NCBI GenBank assembly: GCA_003427395.1
Contig: BFEA01000587.1
Span: 925,367 to 959,996 of the forward strand
Reading direction: 5' to 3'
DNA: 34,630 nt
DNA from: Chara braunii
Taxonomy: Eukaryota > Streptophyta > Charophyceae > Charales > Characeae
The position numbers were made by a program, and so were the translations under genes. Positions 1 through 10,985 of this stretch are shown here, in pieces (the first letter of the stretch is position 1; each line of letters begins with the position of its first letter). Below the pieces are notes generated by a model. It had not been told where the DNA came from. It saw only the letters and a program-made list of their open reading frames with translations, and searched no databases.

Positions 1-155
1 CAATTATCAAGCAAGAATAATGCAGAAAATAAGACTGACTGACTCGAGCAAGGACATTGACAATTGAATGAGGGAAGAATGAGGACTCATAATAATCTCA
101 GAAAGTACATGTGAACAGACATGGTCAGCACCTCTCAAGAGTCCTCACTCATCCC

Positions 156-886
156 TCAGGTCAGTCTCTCTGAATCTCTTTTCATTGATCTTCTCTGGTG
201 CCGTGACCCACGTCCACGTACAATCTGAGACTGAGGCCTCGTAACAAAAAGCCACCTGTAGCCAGCAAGCTCTGAACATGACCATCCAAGGCACATGACA
301 CGGTAGTCAACCATGGAGTAAAACTCCTCCCACAAGGTAGGCAGTCCATCCACTGAAAAGACTCCTCGACTGAGGCAGGGATACTCGGTAGGCTCGATTA
401 ATGCCTCAATGTCGATTACCGCAGGATATTATATATTTTTGCCAAACCGATCACATCCAGCCAACTTGTGCCGTCTGTAAGAAGAGAAGGGACTGGAAGC
501 CTAGGACATACAGTATAGGGCATAGGCCCGAAGCTGCGAATCAACGTAGTGCCACTCTCATCAAGCTCCCTCTCTCTCTGCTCAAGATATTCAGTGGCAA
601 AGATCCAGACTCGATCAAAAAGCTCACGAGTCTCCTTGCCCTTCTTCAGGTAAGGCCTCAGATCGTGGATAGTGTCATCTGCAAAACAAGTCTGGACAAT
701 GAAGATTGACAGATCTCCCTGTCTGAAACCAATGTCACTAACATACTCATAATGGAAANCCTCTTTGCATGAAATTCTGTTGAGGTTGGCCAACACTGAC
801 TCACTGACCGGAGTAGACTGAACTGTGCTCATGAGTACTCTTGCCAGTACAGACNGACCAGACGGTCCCTGAGAACTGGCTGCCAA
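156..886 (-). pseudogene. Accessory ORF 0, minus-strand copy, one frameshift
   Basis: This is an unrecognised element-borne protein of roughly 240 residues. The N-terminal part (886 down to 416) reads through with no stop and keeps a Trp codon that is TAG in the other two copies. A one-base loss near 430, judged against the copy at 27090-27130, throws the frame. The C-terminal part resumes from about 415 to the stop at 156-158. Visible features are FHYEY near residue 45, a DLRPY block near residue 80, a charged helix containing EQRERELDE, and PVPSLL followed by TSWLDVIGLA. The same order recurs in the ORFs at 13318, 13721 and 14221. There is no ATG at the apparent start, which reads TTG, so the start is uncertain. 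Two N bases fall in the frame. Confidence 0.6.
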
Positions 887-1025
887 ACTGACTGCAGGGA
901 ACTGATTGCCGGAACTGATTGCTAGACGCTGATCACTAGCAACTGTCTGCTGATGATTGATTGCTAATTAAATGATTGCTAAATGTCCAAATAAATGAAC
1001 TGTCCTTGCACAGAGAATAAAACTC

Positions 1026-1304
1026 TCACGGTTGGTTGCCAACAATCCTCCTCGCCTCCTCAACAGTACCCTCAAAAGTCATAATGGTACATAACTTTCC
1101 ATTCCTGTTATGCAGGAAGTATGTGTACTCGATTTTTGTATGACTTCTCACAAAGGACAACGAGTGTTCCATCATCACTATAGTTTGTTGGCTGTACTCT
1201 TCGATTGCACTCTCCCTCCAGGTCTCGGTAGTGCCCTGATACAGAGAACATGAGACTCTAACTGAGTTGCAGTCCGCCATACCTTTGTCGAATCCTCCCT
1301 GCAT
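1026..1304 (-). CDS. Accessory ORF a (92 aa), most intact copy
   Basis: A 92-codon frame on the minus strand with an ATG start, no internal stop and a TGA end. The plus-strand copy at 11367 has TTG at the start position, and the copy at 26245 has a one-base deletion, so this is the best preserved of three. The protein has no signal peptide or membrane segment that I can see. It contains a MADCNSVR stretch near residue 9, a central helix with TIVMMEH, a strand-like KIEYTYFLH and an acidic C-terminal helix TVEEARRIV. It lies just upstream, in its own direction, of accessory ORF 0. I do not recognise the family. It could be fortuitous, but three copies preserve the length and frame closely. Confidence 0.45.
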   Translation of the reverse strand: MQGGFDKGMADCNSVRVSCSLYQGTTETWRESAIEEYSQQTIVMMEHSLSFVRSHTKIEYTYFLHNRNGKLCTIMTFEGTVEEARRIVGNQP

Positions 1305-1699
1305 CAGTTCGCCGGACTCGAGGCGGATGACTCTTGGGTGATCTAAGTATGAGAGGACTATTGGATAATTGTTGTTTCCACCGCGTTTTCAGAATGTCGA
1401 GTCCTAGTACTGGTCTGAGTACAGTTAGAACTACTGGATTTCAGAATAGTATTCTCCTGAATGTTGCGTCTGAATGCTGCTTTCTGTTGCTACTTCAGAC
1501 TGCCGTTCTCTGATCACTGTTCCCGGCTGGTATCTCTGATTGTTGTTTATAAATGCTGTTTTCCGGAAGGTAAAATGACTGTAGTGAATAGCAAACTGAA
1601 AGCTGATTAAAATGCCTTGAGAGTTGATTAAGTAAAGATTGAATAGAAGCTAAATACCGATCGCGCAGTAATTGAGTAGCACTCAAATACCACTCAGAG

Positions 1700-2235
1700 T
1701 ACCGTCCCAAGTATTGCCTAACATACTGAATTTCGCTCTGAGTGTTATTCCAAGAACTGTCCTGAGTACAACTCAGAGCGCAGTTCTGGTTACAATTATG
1801 AGTAATGTTCTAAGTGTTGTCTTGAGTACTGTTCCTAGTCAAGTTTTCTGATCGCCGCTCTTAACTACAGTTGCTGGCTGGATGATGGTTAGTTCTTGAT
1901 TGGGAACTTGATATTACTGATTAATTGTTGATAAAGGACTAAATATTGTTGATTGACTGCCACTTAATTGTAAAACTGAATGCTGTAGAGGTCGTCGACT
2001 GAAAACCAAACGCGGTGGTGATTACTGATTGTCGATCTAACTGCTGTTTGAGGTTACCGTTTGCAAAATTAGCTGCCATGCCTGGGCAGGGCCTTGTGTG
2101 TTAGATACTGCCTTAAGTATTGCTTCGAGTACGGTCCCGAGTACCAAACACAACACTGAGAACTTTTCTGGGCACTGCCTTGAATATTAAAGGCTACTCT
2201 GAGTACTTGTTTTGAGTACTGCCTAAACGTCATCT
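1700..2235 (-). repeat. Degenerate GAGTACT-rich short-period repeat, copy 1
   Basis: About 530 bases made of loosely repeated units of roughly 12-14 bases built on GAGTACT / AGTACTCA, with spacers such as GTTCTTGG and TTGTCTT. Many units are self-complementary (GAGTACTC). The same array is at 10440-10985 on the other strand and at 29525-30060. No credible protein frame runs through it. Flanking 1305-1700 and 2236-2950 also lack genes; they are the non-coding body of the upstream unit. Confidence 0.6.
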
Positions 2236-2950
2236 TAGTATCCTCAAGTCGAGAGACCCCTTGACGTTGACTGTGTAGTGCAGAAATGTTGAATAAAAGG
2301 GGGTCAAAACTGGAAAGCCTTGGTTTACTTAGAAAAGCGTAACAGACTTCAAGTAGGAGTCTTGAACACCCCTATGCCTATATGAGCTTTGTCTTAGCCT
2401 TCTCCACAGACTCTACCATTGAGCCGGTAATGTGCAGCCTGCTGTCAAGTCTGTAGAAGTAGATTACATACTCAATATATATTCTTTCTCCAACAGTCTA
2501 AACAACAAACCTCCTCTGGCTCATTATATATGTCTTCATATCCCTGCATGCGTTATCCTCCCAACCTTTCTTATCCCTGTTTAATCGGCCCTTCACCACC
2601 AGAACCTCCTCTTCCCTCATTGCCCCCTTTTGCGTCCTTAGATCAGTTTCGTATGCTGGTTATACTATGGACAATTATGGTAATTCAGGCACTCTGGGAC
2701 AGATAGACTTCTGGTTGGACGCAAAGCTTCCTCGTCATGCTAAATCGTCGCATTTATCACTAGGGTTTTAGGCGACGGCTATCGATCCGGTTTCCTTCAA
2801 GCCAAATAGTCGAGAATGTTTAAGCATATGGGATCGATTGACAGAATATTAGCCTAGGTCGCTCATAGTTTGCACTTGTGAGAACTCAATAATGTGTGGG
2901 GTCGACAATAAGCGATTAAACGAATAGAAATAAATACTTATCATAAAACT

Positions 2951-3193
2951 TTGAACCTGTCTGAGTCCCGCATGAGAGATTCTATCTTGAAAAACATTCC
3001 AGCCCTCTCTGAGATTCAACCTACCCCGAGTTCCGTACTTTACACAAGAACGACACTCGGGCTTCCTCAGTTTTCATACGAGGAGAGTTTCCACATTTTG
3101 CGCAAAGCACCGAGGGTAGCCACGTCATCAAGGAATGACCTAAACAATTCACAACTCTGGTCCCTGTACACTACTGAGTCTCACGCTCAGTAA
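2951..3193 (+). other. Conserved 80-codon open frame of doubtful coding status
   Basis: An 80-codon frame starting at TTG and ending at TAA. The same frame is open in the mirror copy at 9475-9717 (minus strand, four ambiguous codons) and partly open at 33155-33340. It is antisense to the accessory ORFs of the same unit. The protein has no recognised motif. High similarity between the copies alone could keep it open, so I treat it as possibly fortuitous. The neighbouring frame at 3359-3555, mirrored at 9106-9294 minus, is similarly open and equally unexplained. Confidence 0.2.
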
Positions 3194-3560
3194 TTGTCAG
3201 GCTAGGTAGCTGACCGCTACCCGTCATGTTACAGTTCACTAAGCTTCCGGCGGTAAAACTCTTGCAGTTGGAATCCTGACTCACGACTTTAAACGACAGC
3301 CTTGTCCAGCGAAGGCATGGTAATCTAAGCCGTTCTGAGATCATGCTCTCGATGAGTTTTGTTAGAACACAAGTTGTTAGATGGTTTCTTGGACTTAGCA
3401 GTAGTCAGGCCCTTTTCATCACACGCTACAAGTCTCCATCGAGAAAGAACTTTGCAAGAAGATACGCGACCCTCCTTAGGAGTAATTCCCGTCTTCTCAT
3501 GGAAGGTCCCTTGCAGGCAGAAATCATATATACTGGACATCCCCCTTTTCCCCAAACACC

Positions 3561-4238
3561 TGGTTCACGAGGAACCTGCGTCCCTGGCCTTAAGGAAGCC
3601 AAACTCTCAGGCCTGGGACGCTATAGAATGGAAAGTGAATTGGAAATCTTATGAGCCGAAATCAGACTTAGAAAGCAGAGAAGAAGTCGCGCTTATACAT
3701 GACGTAAAAGACAACCATGAGCTCGAGTTGGAAGAGAAAGAGGAAAAAGAAGATGCTGAAAAGAACACATTGGCTGGGATGATGGGGTGATGAGACAGTA
3801 CATGGAACAGAAGGAGGCGGAGCGGACACTATGGCCTTGCTTACGGTTGGAGTGGGAAGAGCTCTACGAATATAAGGGGGAAAAGAAGAATTGGGGGTAC
3901 TATAGCGAGCATCAATTTTTTTACGAAGGTACTCTATCCTGTCAGGGGATGGAGTCTTCTCGTACCACCCTGATGATGGATAACGTGGATAGGGCCTCAG
4001 ATGCGCGTAGCCTCTTGGTTCTTCCTCCTCCTCCTCCTCTTAACTGTAGGAGCGCCGCGCCCTAACCAATGGCTCCTCTTTGGCCTTTCCTGTCCTACCT
4101 CCTCTTCCTCGACCCTGTCCACTACGTGCCTCAGGCATGGCAGAGATCGAGTCTAATTATTAAGGGAGGGATGAGAGACTGAGGATGTAGCACTAAGACC
4201 TATGATTAGGAGGATACTATGTGAAAAGAGTTTGCGGT
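3561..4238. repeat. Segment Y, start of the direct repeat (second copy 23096-23764)
   Basis: From TGGTTCACG at 3561 this segment matches 23096 onwards closely up to GTTTGCGGT at 4238/23764. To its left the two copies differ completely: minus-oriented upstream-unit sequence at 3555 and the 3' non-coding region at 23095. The boundary TG is compatible with an LTR start, but only CC precedes both copies in common and no clear polypurine tract lies just upstream. It may simply be a rearrangement point. Confidence 0.7.
3679..4138 (-). pseudogene. Antisense ORF with Gly/Arg-rich start and acidic run
   Basis: On the minus strand an ATG at 4136-4138 opens a frame of about 150 codons. Its N-terminus is rich in Gly and Arg (GQGRGRGGR), followed by a run of six Glu and a Tyr/Pro-rich stretch with GWYEKTPSPDR. 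The copy at about 23216-23674 keeps the same frame. Each copy has one stop, at different places (after SYS here, after the Glu run in the other), so the ancestral frame may have been open. A plus-strand frame at 3787-4065 overlaps it and is also open here, but has a TAG in the second copy. The RGG-like start recalls disordered RNA-binding N-termini, but I assign no function. Confidence 0.3.
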
Positions 4239-4341
4239 TATGAAATGGACAAGGGGGAAAACGAAAACAAAGAACTGATAGGAAGAAAAGAGGAAAAACG
4301 ACTGCACTGAATATGAGGACCACGACCTGCGGTGGTAGAAG

Positions 4342-4495
4342 GAAGGCGAGCGCAGAGAGAAAAGACGAGCACTGAGAGAGAGAAGGCGAGCACCAAAAAG
4401 AAAGGTGAGTCGAAGGAGAAGGTGAGCGTAGAGGAAAAGGATGACCGCTAGGAAAAAAAGCGAGCGTCGGGAGAAAGAGTGGACGCTGAAGCAAA
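4342..4495. repeat. Purine-rich degenerate minisatellite, about 19-22 bp units
   Basis: Seven or eight units start with a GCGAGC-like core (GCGAGC, CGAGC, GTGAGT, GTGAGC, GATGACC, GCGAGC, GTGGACG), each followed by 10-15 purines. Spacing settles at 19 bases in the right half. On the minus strand it reads as Ser/Leu/Phe-rich low-complexity peptide. The strand asymmetry (almost all purine on plus) is strong. Confidence 0.6.
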
Positions 4496-5151
4496 ACAAA
4501 AAACGGGCCGCACAGATCCACGGCTCGGGCTGCACAGCGAGTCGTGAATAGGAACGAATGAGAATACTGTTGCTTTCACTGTTTATATACTGGAAGCGTG
4601 ATCCGTTTTGACCCAGCGGGGATGCTGGGTGGGGGTTTGGTATTATGTCAAAGGGCACGGTGTCCCGACCCTCCTTTGTGTACCAGGTCCTCGCTCGGTG
4701 TCAGCTCCTTATTCCAGCCTGCTGCTCCCTAGGCTCATCTCGTGCTATAGGTCTTGTACCTGGACTATTCTCGGCTTGGGCCGGTCCAAGTGGCGTAGCC
4801 CTCAGCAAAAGGGGTGCGCCACAAGATTTCCATTGGTCCACGCAGGCTCGGCGCCCTGCTGTACAGCAGAGCACTACCGGCTTGTGACTGTGGTAGGCAC
4901 CGGGTTCGCCCTGGGACGCGAAAGTGAGAGGGCGGCCTCAGTCTTTTCAACTGCGTGCTAAGCGTCCCTGTACAGGTTATGGGTCAGATGCATGATACAG
5001 ACAGCAGTCAAGAGAACAAAAAGCTAAACAAAAAGCAACAAGAGAAGAAAAATAGAAAATCAGAGGTCTAATGAATCTGGTTGGACTACTAGCTTTAGTT
5101 CAGGGGGAGTCCGATGGCCTTTGAATCCCAGTTATCGTTGCGTCAAACTTC

Positions 5152-5880
5152 TTGGTTATTTTTAACTATTTATTGTTATCATTATTCCCTGTTTGCCTTC
5201 CTTTACTGGCATGTCATTTTGAGGGAAGGCCGATAGGACAGGGTTTCGAACTCGAGCGGTGGTATTGCAGTCTAGGCGAGCATAATCCTTCCAATATCAC
5301 CTGTACCGGGTTTTGCGTGTCTAGGTTCCACTTGGTAGGACCCAACAACTGTACTGCAGGTCAGATATGGTAGGCCGAAATTTGAAGCGCCACCTTTGGT
5401 TTCTGCTACTATTATTATTATTATTATTATTGTTATTATTTAGTTTCCCCACTTTCAGTTTCCGACCGTCAATCTGTCATTTCATGGGGAAGGCTGCCGA
5501 TTCGGGTTTTCAGACTGCGACCGCGATCCTATGGTCTGAGCCTTACCAGTCTTTCGTAAGTTGCCTCGACCAGGCCTGTTTGCCCGAATCGTGCGGACCC
5601 CGATGGCCAGGTTAAGGGGCAGATACAGTGAGGACTAAAAGGAAAAGAAAATGGGAAAAGGAAGAAAAAGAACCCCAGATCTAGGTGTGAGAGCGGGACG
5701 TGGTTCAGGCAAGGCTGGTGCACAGAGAGATTTTGAGACACTACCCCCTTCTTTCTTTTCCTTTCCTTGTTGTTATTATTGTTATTTTATTTTATTATTA
5801 TTACTTAGTTTTATAAATCTGACTTTCTACCTGTTGGCTTGTCCTTTCGCGGGAAGCCAACGGTTCGAATTTTGAACCAT
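5152..5880. repeat. Three degenerate T-rich / TTATTATT modules
   Basis: Three successive modules begin at about 5152, 5395 and 5745. Each has a run of TTATT(A/G)TT, then 30-40 bases later a cytosine/thymine-rich stretch leading to TGTCATTT or TGTCCTTT, then GGGAAGGC-like sequence and GGTTTTC or GGTTCGAA. Spacing is roughly 240-350 bases. The similarity is only partial, so these may be old duplications of a single module. A related TTATTATTTTATTTATGG stretch occurs at 22675-22725. Confidence 0.35.
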
Positions 5881-8325
5881 CTTATTGTGGCCTAAGTAGG
5901 CCGATCCCACGTATACAGTCTGTGGGTGGGTTTCAATCTGGCATCGCGTGGCGGGACCTCAAAAGGAGGGCGACCCGCGGCTGCATTGGTAGGAGGCTTA
6001 TCGCCCCCTTCATGGAGGGTCATAAGCCCCCTCCTTGCCATCGGACACGGGTACCCGCCAGACATAGGACAAAGCTTGTGTTTTGAGGAAAGGAAAATGC
6101 TTGTCACTATTTCATTATGGGATACCGGATAGGGTCGCTCTTCCGTTGTGATGATTAGTGACTCTACTGCCGCATAGTGGTTTCAGACCGTATTTCGACC
6201 GATTGAACCTTCGTTTTCGAATTATTTAGTTTTGCCTCGTTTTTCATTTTGGAAATATTAAAACTGTTAATATGAAGGAAAATTATGAAACAACTAGAGC
6301 TGGTCTCTTCCTTTAGTACGCAGAGTTACGACCTATAAAGAAAAGAAAAGGGGGAGGAGAGTTTAACGGTACGCACACTAGTTGCAGAGTACTTTCTGTC
6401 GCAGTGTTTCTTTTGCGCTAGTGTTCCGGGCCTGAGACAAGAGAGAGGGCGGATCTTCGGGGCCTGTAAGGGGGGCTACCTCACTTCGAGCGCCTGGAGA
6501 TTAAGTTCTCGGCTATCCTGAGTGACAATGGCACTACACGGCTATAGGCCGGGGTGTTGGCAGCATACAGTGCGCTGGGTTCTAGTGTCGGGTGAAGGCC
6601 CTCAGATTACAACGGCGCTGAACTATGATGGGGGAGAAGTAGTTCGACTGAAGGTCTGTATTGAAGGGAGATGCGAGGTGACCAGAGGCTGCAGGCTGCC
6701 ATTTCCGAAGCGCACGACAGGGAAGAGCGGAGGTGCAGACGAGACAGGGTAACCGTGGCTTGAGAGTGACGGTCATCTATCACGAGACCGAATCATCAAC
6801 TGGGACCGAGACAAGGGACGAGCAGCACAACGAGAGAGACTCAGGCGGGGAGAGTGAAATGAGCGAGGCTAACTGTGAGACGGATCTCAGGTCCTGGAAC
6901 AGACCCGAGGAGATCCAAAAGCACCACCGGGCCACGGAGCCGGTGGAAAAGGGACCTGAGGCCAGCTCACAACAGCCGACTCCCAGAGGTCGCGGGACCG
7001 GAGGCCGCGGGGCAGGAGGAAAACAGAGCAAGGGGAAGAGACAAGTGTGAGACGCGAGAGGCAGGACACATGCGCTGCAAAGAGGTCAACGAAGAGAGAG
7101 ACAGAGAGTAAGAGGGAACGGGACGAGTTCGCGGAGCACGCCTGGTGTCAACTGAACGGCATCTGTAGCGAACCAGAGGTGACGAGATGAGTGGTGCGCA
7201 TGAGTGTGATGGGCGTGTACAGACTGCACGCGGCACGGCCTGGGAGGAGTAGGAGGGCGGTCAACGAGAGGCGTGAGTGATAGTGGGGTATGCACCCGAC
7301 AGGCGCAGGGCAGTCGAGTAGAGCAAAATGAGAGGGTCAACGACAAGGGATGGAAAAAGAAATGAGAACTGGATGCGTGTGCAAGGGTGCTGACGTCAAT
7401 TGAACTGCAGTGTGCGACTAGCCAGCGAGGGGAGGACACACTGAGATAGGCCGTGTTGAAAGGTGCGCGTAAGGGAGAGAGTTCACAACCGCGCCGGACA
7501 GGGAAAAAACAGAACAGAGGGAAAAGACAAGGGGAGTACAGCCGAGCTCTGACGGTGATGATAGCATACCGCCACACAAGAGAGAGGCGGTCAGATTGGG
7601 TTCTTACAGGCAAAGGGGGCAGTCATGAGTGACCAGCAGGCTTACTCGAAGAACTGAGCTGCATTCACACGACTAACGCATTGATGACTGTCCACTCGTA
7701 TAAACATGCTAAGATCAGATGAGATATGAAGTTGCTTATGACCCGATGAGGCAAGGCAGAGAGAGAGGGGCTTTTGCGTGATCGAGCCAGACGTAGGTGA
7801 GACAAACGTACGAGACCGTCTTCGTTGGTGTCGTCAATAATACACTGGAGGATTGAGTGTCGTGATGAGTCTAAGGTGGTCAGAGAGTGAAGCTGTGAAA
7901 TCACCAATCTAAGAAGAATGAGTGATGCTCGTGAAAACACGGCGGCAGCTATCATTAGCTGTTCCACTTGAGAGGTCACAGTTAAGTTGCGTGAGCATCA
8001 GTAGTTTTTCGCAATATAGTCTCCTGTTGTTGTTAGCTGATTTTTTGTCGGGTTCGACAACGAAGTTGCATTTGCCTCACCTTGGTCTAGTCTCAGGTAA
8101 GACATCATAGCAGGCTTTGTTCATGCCAGGTCGAACCTGGAGAGAATGTATAGTTGCCTATTGCTTCAATAACTTTGTTTCTGATTTGAGCAGATCTTTA
8201 TCATCAGCGCGTAGAAATTACTCTTCTGTTTACCAATCGTTATCGGAGTAACTCATCTGCACTTTTGGGGGAACCAAAGGCTAGCGCGATTCCCCGAGAG
8301 TCTTATGCAAGAAACGGCAGAGTGA

Positions 8326-8562
8326 ATGTGGGTACACAATATGCACGGGTTGCGGACTATTAAGCGGCCTTTCTACACCCGTGCTGACAGTTTTAATCTA
8401 AAGAGGGGTGGGAAGCTCGACTATGGCTCTGTTTTAGACATCGTACCTTCGTTAGCGAACTTCGATGGGTTGAGCCTGATCTATTTCTTCTCAGCTAGAT
8501 TGCTTGGACACCCCGGGGATAGAAGTCGCATGAACGAGAGGTTGTTTGTGATCAACATTTAA
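8326..8562 (+). other. 78-codon frame kept open in two of three copies
   Basis: ATG to TAA, 78 codons. The copy at 24618-24854 is open over the same length. The reverse copy, around 34166-33930, keeps the ATG and the end but has a TAG at an AAG codon. Comparing the first two, most base differences change the amino acid (Asp/Glu, Asp/Thr, Gly-Asp/Glu-Asn and others) and few are silent, which argues against selection for protein. No motif is recognised. Probably a chance frame. Confidence 0.2.
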
Positions 8563-8599
8563 TTGAGTGTAAAACACATGAGCTTATGCATGCTGGTGA

Positions 8600-8720
8600 A
8601 TGACAATGCTATAGGACAACATTGTGTGACGATGTTGTATGACTGCACTGTGTGATAATGGTACAAGATTGTATCGTGCAACTTCATCGTGTGATTGTCT
8701 CGTGTGACAACACCGTGCGT
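8600..8720. repeat. Short-period TCGTGTGAC-type repeat
   Basis: Roughly eight degenerate units of 13-16 bases with the core GTGTGA(C/T) or GTATGAC alternate with CATTGTG/CACTGTG/CATCGTG. The same array is seen at about 24900-25010 and in reverse at about 33765-33890. The copies differ in unit sequence but keep the period. Confidence 0.55.
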
Positions 8721-10439
8721 GAGCCAAGTGAAGCAGGTGCGCTTGGGAAGCTAATGTCAGCTTGATTTGAGTATGCAAGGAGCCAATGTGAGGGGATGAC
8801 GCGTGAAAAGGGTTAGTTAGGTGAGAGTCTATTTCTCCCCTCGTTTTCACGAGCAGAATTTCAGCTGATCATGTTTACCTTCATTTTGCGGTAAAGTAAA
8901 GGTCGATCAATTATTGTTATTTTCGTTTTCTATTGCATAATAAAGAGCTTCTTTTTCCCTTATTGTTGAGCTTTTCCCCCTGTGATTAATGAAGTGGTCT
9001 AAATAAGGCCGAGGGGCTTAGGGGTAAACGTAAAGTCTAGTTTCTGTTTACGATTAATTGTCGAAGCCCTCGCTTACCATTCAAAGTTGGTTTCAGTTTA
9101 GCGCCCTAGTATTTGGGGAAAAGAGGGATGTCCAGGATATATGATTTCTGCTTGCGAGGGATCTTCCATGAGTAGATGGGAGTTACTCCTAAGGAGGGTC
9201 GCGTATCTTCTTGCAAAGTTCTTTCTCGATGGAGACTAGTAGCTTGTGATGAAAAGGGTCCGACTCCTGCTAAGTCCAAGAAACCATCTGACAACTTGTG
9301 TTTAAACGAAACTCATTGAGAGCATGATCTCAGAACGGATTAGAACACCATGCCTTCGCTGGACAAGGCTGTTGTTTAAAGTCGTGAGTTAGAATTCCAA
9401 CTCCAAGAGCTTTACCCCCGAAAGCTTAGTGAACTGTAACATGACGGGTAGCGGTCAGCTACCTAGCCTGACAATTACTGAGCGTGAGACTCAGTAGTGT
9501 ACAGGGACCAGAGTTGTGAATTGTTTAGGTCATTCCNTGATGACGTNGCTACCCTCGGTGCTNTGNGCAAAATGTGGAAACTCNCCTCGTATGAAAACTG
9601 AGGAAGCCCGAGTGTCGTTCTTGTGTAAAGTACGGAACTCGGGGTAGGTTGAATCTCAGAGAGGGCTGGAATGTTTTTCAAGATAGAATCTCTCATGCGG
9701 GACTCAGACAGGTTCAAAGTTTTATGATGAGTAGTTATTTCAATTCGTTTAATTGCTTATAGTCGATCCCACACATTACAGAGTTCTCACAAGTGCAAAC
9801 TATGAGCGACCGAGGCTAATATTCTGTCAATCCATCCCATACGCTCAGACATTCTCGACTATTTGGCTTGAAGGAAACCGGATCGATAGCCATCGCCTAA
9901 AACCCTAGTGATAAATGCGGCGATTTAGCATGACGAGGAAGCTCTTCGACCAACCAGAAGTCTATCTGTCCCAAAGTGCCTGAATTACCATAATTGCCCA
10001 TAGTATAACCAGCATATGAAACTGATCTAAGGACGCAGAAGAGGCCAATGAGGTAAGAGGAGGTCCTGGTGGTGAAGGGTCGATTAAACAGGGATAAGAA
10101 GGAAGGTTAGGAGGATGACGCATGCAGGGATATGGAGACATATATAATGAGCCAGAGGAGGTTTGCTGTTGAGACTGTTGGAGAAATAATATATATTGAG
10201 TATGTAATCTACTTCTACGGACTTGACAGCAGACTGCACAGTACCGGCTCAATGGTAGAGTCTGTGGAGAAGGCTAAGACAACGCTGAGACAGGCATAGG
10301 GGTGTTCAAGACTCCTGTTTGAAGTCTGTTACGCTTTTCTCAGTAAACCAAGGCTTTCCAGTTTCGACCCCCTTTTATTCAACATTTCTGCACTACACAG
10401 TCAATGTCAAGGGGTCTCTCGACTTGAGGATACTAAGAT

Positions 10440-10985
10440 GACGTTTAGGCAGTACTCAAAACAAGTATTCAGAGTAGCCTTTAATATTCAAGGCAGTGCC
10501 CAGAAAAGTTCTCAGTGCTGTGTTTGGTACTCGGGACCGTACTCGAAGCAATACTCAAGGCAGTATCTAACACACAAGGTCCTGCCCAGGCATGGCAACT
10601 AATTTTGCAAACGGTAACCTCAAACAACAGTTAGATCGACAATCAGTAATCACCACCGAGTTTGGCTTTCAGTCGACGACCTCTACAGCATCCAGTTTTA
10701 CAATTAAGAGGCAGTCAATCAACAATATTTAGTCCTTTATCAACAATTAATCAGTAATATCCAGTTCCCAATCAAGAACTGACCAGCATCCAGCCAGCAA
10801 CTGTAGTTAAGAGCGGCGATTAGAAAACTTGACTAGGAACAGTACTCAAGACAACACTCAGAACATTACTCATAACTGTAACCAGAACTGCGCTCTGAGT
10901 TGTACTGAGGACAGTTCTTGGAATAACACTCAGAGCGGAATTCAGTATTTTAGGCAACACTTGGGATGGTACTCTGAGTAGTATT
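10440..10985 (+). repeat. GAGTACT-rich short-period repeat, copy 2
   Basis: Degenerate units of 12-14 bases, for example CAGTACTCAAGACA, ACACTCAGAACAT, TACTCATAACTGT and AACCAGAACTGCG in direct succession. The array is equivalent to 1700-2235 reversed and to 29525-30060. The preceding 9720-10440 has no gene that I can support. The following stretch, 10985-11176, holds a weakly supported 63-codon frame that is also open at 1495-1710 minus, where a TGG replaces the TAG found just upstream here. Confidence 0.6.

Larger units (their letters stand above)
1..3555 (-). repeat. Left arm of large inverted repeat (minus-strand copy of 9113-12672)
   Basis: Read on the minus strand, this segment follows 9113-12672 base for base with only scattered differences. 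Window position 1 corresponds to about 12672 and position 3555 to about 9113. The arm contains minus-strand copies of the accessory ORFs found on the plus strand at 11367 and 11786. Two isolated N bases at 759 and 855 sit at the exact mirror positions of N at 11913 and 11817. The arm is cut by the window start, so its true length is unknown. At 3555 it stops abruptly and is joined to unrelated sequence, whereas the other copies (around 9112, 25410 and 33410) continue smoothly. Confidence 0.93.
4239..7500. other. Segment present only in the first direct repeat; no gene seen
   Basis: About 3.26 kb between Y and the rest of the upstream unit. The second direct repeat lacks it except for a 25-base island (7106-7130, kept at 23766-23790). 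That favours two deletions in the second copy over an insertion here. Open frames exist on both strands, but they are low-complexity, driven by purine-rich or TTA-rich DNA, and carry no recognisable domain. The 6700-7500 part is purine-rich and looks like degenerate duplications. I see no RNA gene. Confidence 0.55.
7500..9112 (+). repeat. Segment Z of the upstream unit, non-coding, three copies
   Basis: The sequence is shared with 23805-25410 in the same orientation and, from about 7858, with 34630-33410 in reverse. It contains CCAGGTCGAACCTGG, a six-base-arm palindrome near 8130, and CAGGTAAGA near 8094, which fits a eukaryotic 5' splice-donor consensus. No gene is evident apart from the weak frame at 8326. 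All three copies cross position 9112 without a break, showing that the palindrome junction at 3555 is the derived one. Confidence 0.75.

Noticed and set aside
401-709. 102-codon plus-strand frame, also present at 11963-12271 minus
   Set aside because: It is the exact antisense of accessory ORF 0, has no features of its own and is kept open only because the two arms are nearly identical.
5226-5260. GGGTTTCGAACTCG resembling a tRNA T-arm
   Set aside because: No acceptor stem, D-arm or anticodon arm can be built around it. The same applies to GGTTCGAATTTTGAACC near 5862.
7086-7613. Long minus-strand frame rich in Ser, Pro, His and Leu
   Set aside because: Low-complexity translation of purine-rich repeat DNA. 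It has no domain and is not shared by the second copy because that part is deleted.
8584-8850. 88-codon minus-strand frame starting MKTRGEIDSH, also in the copies at 25142 and 33673
   Set aside because: Its second half is the GTGTGAC short-period repeat. The copies differ by many amino-acid changes and by frame, which fits a chance frame over a repeat.
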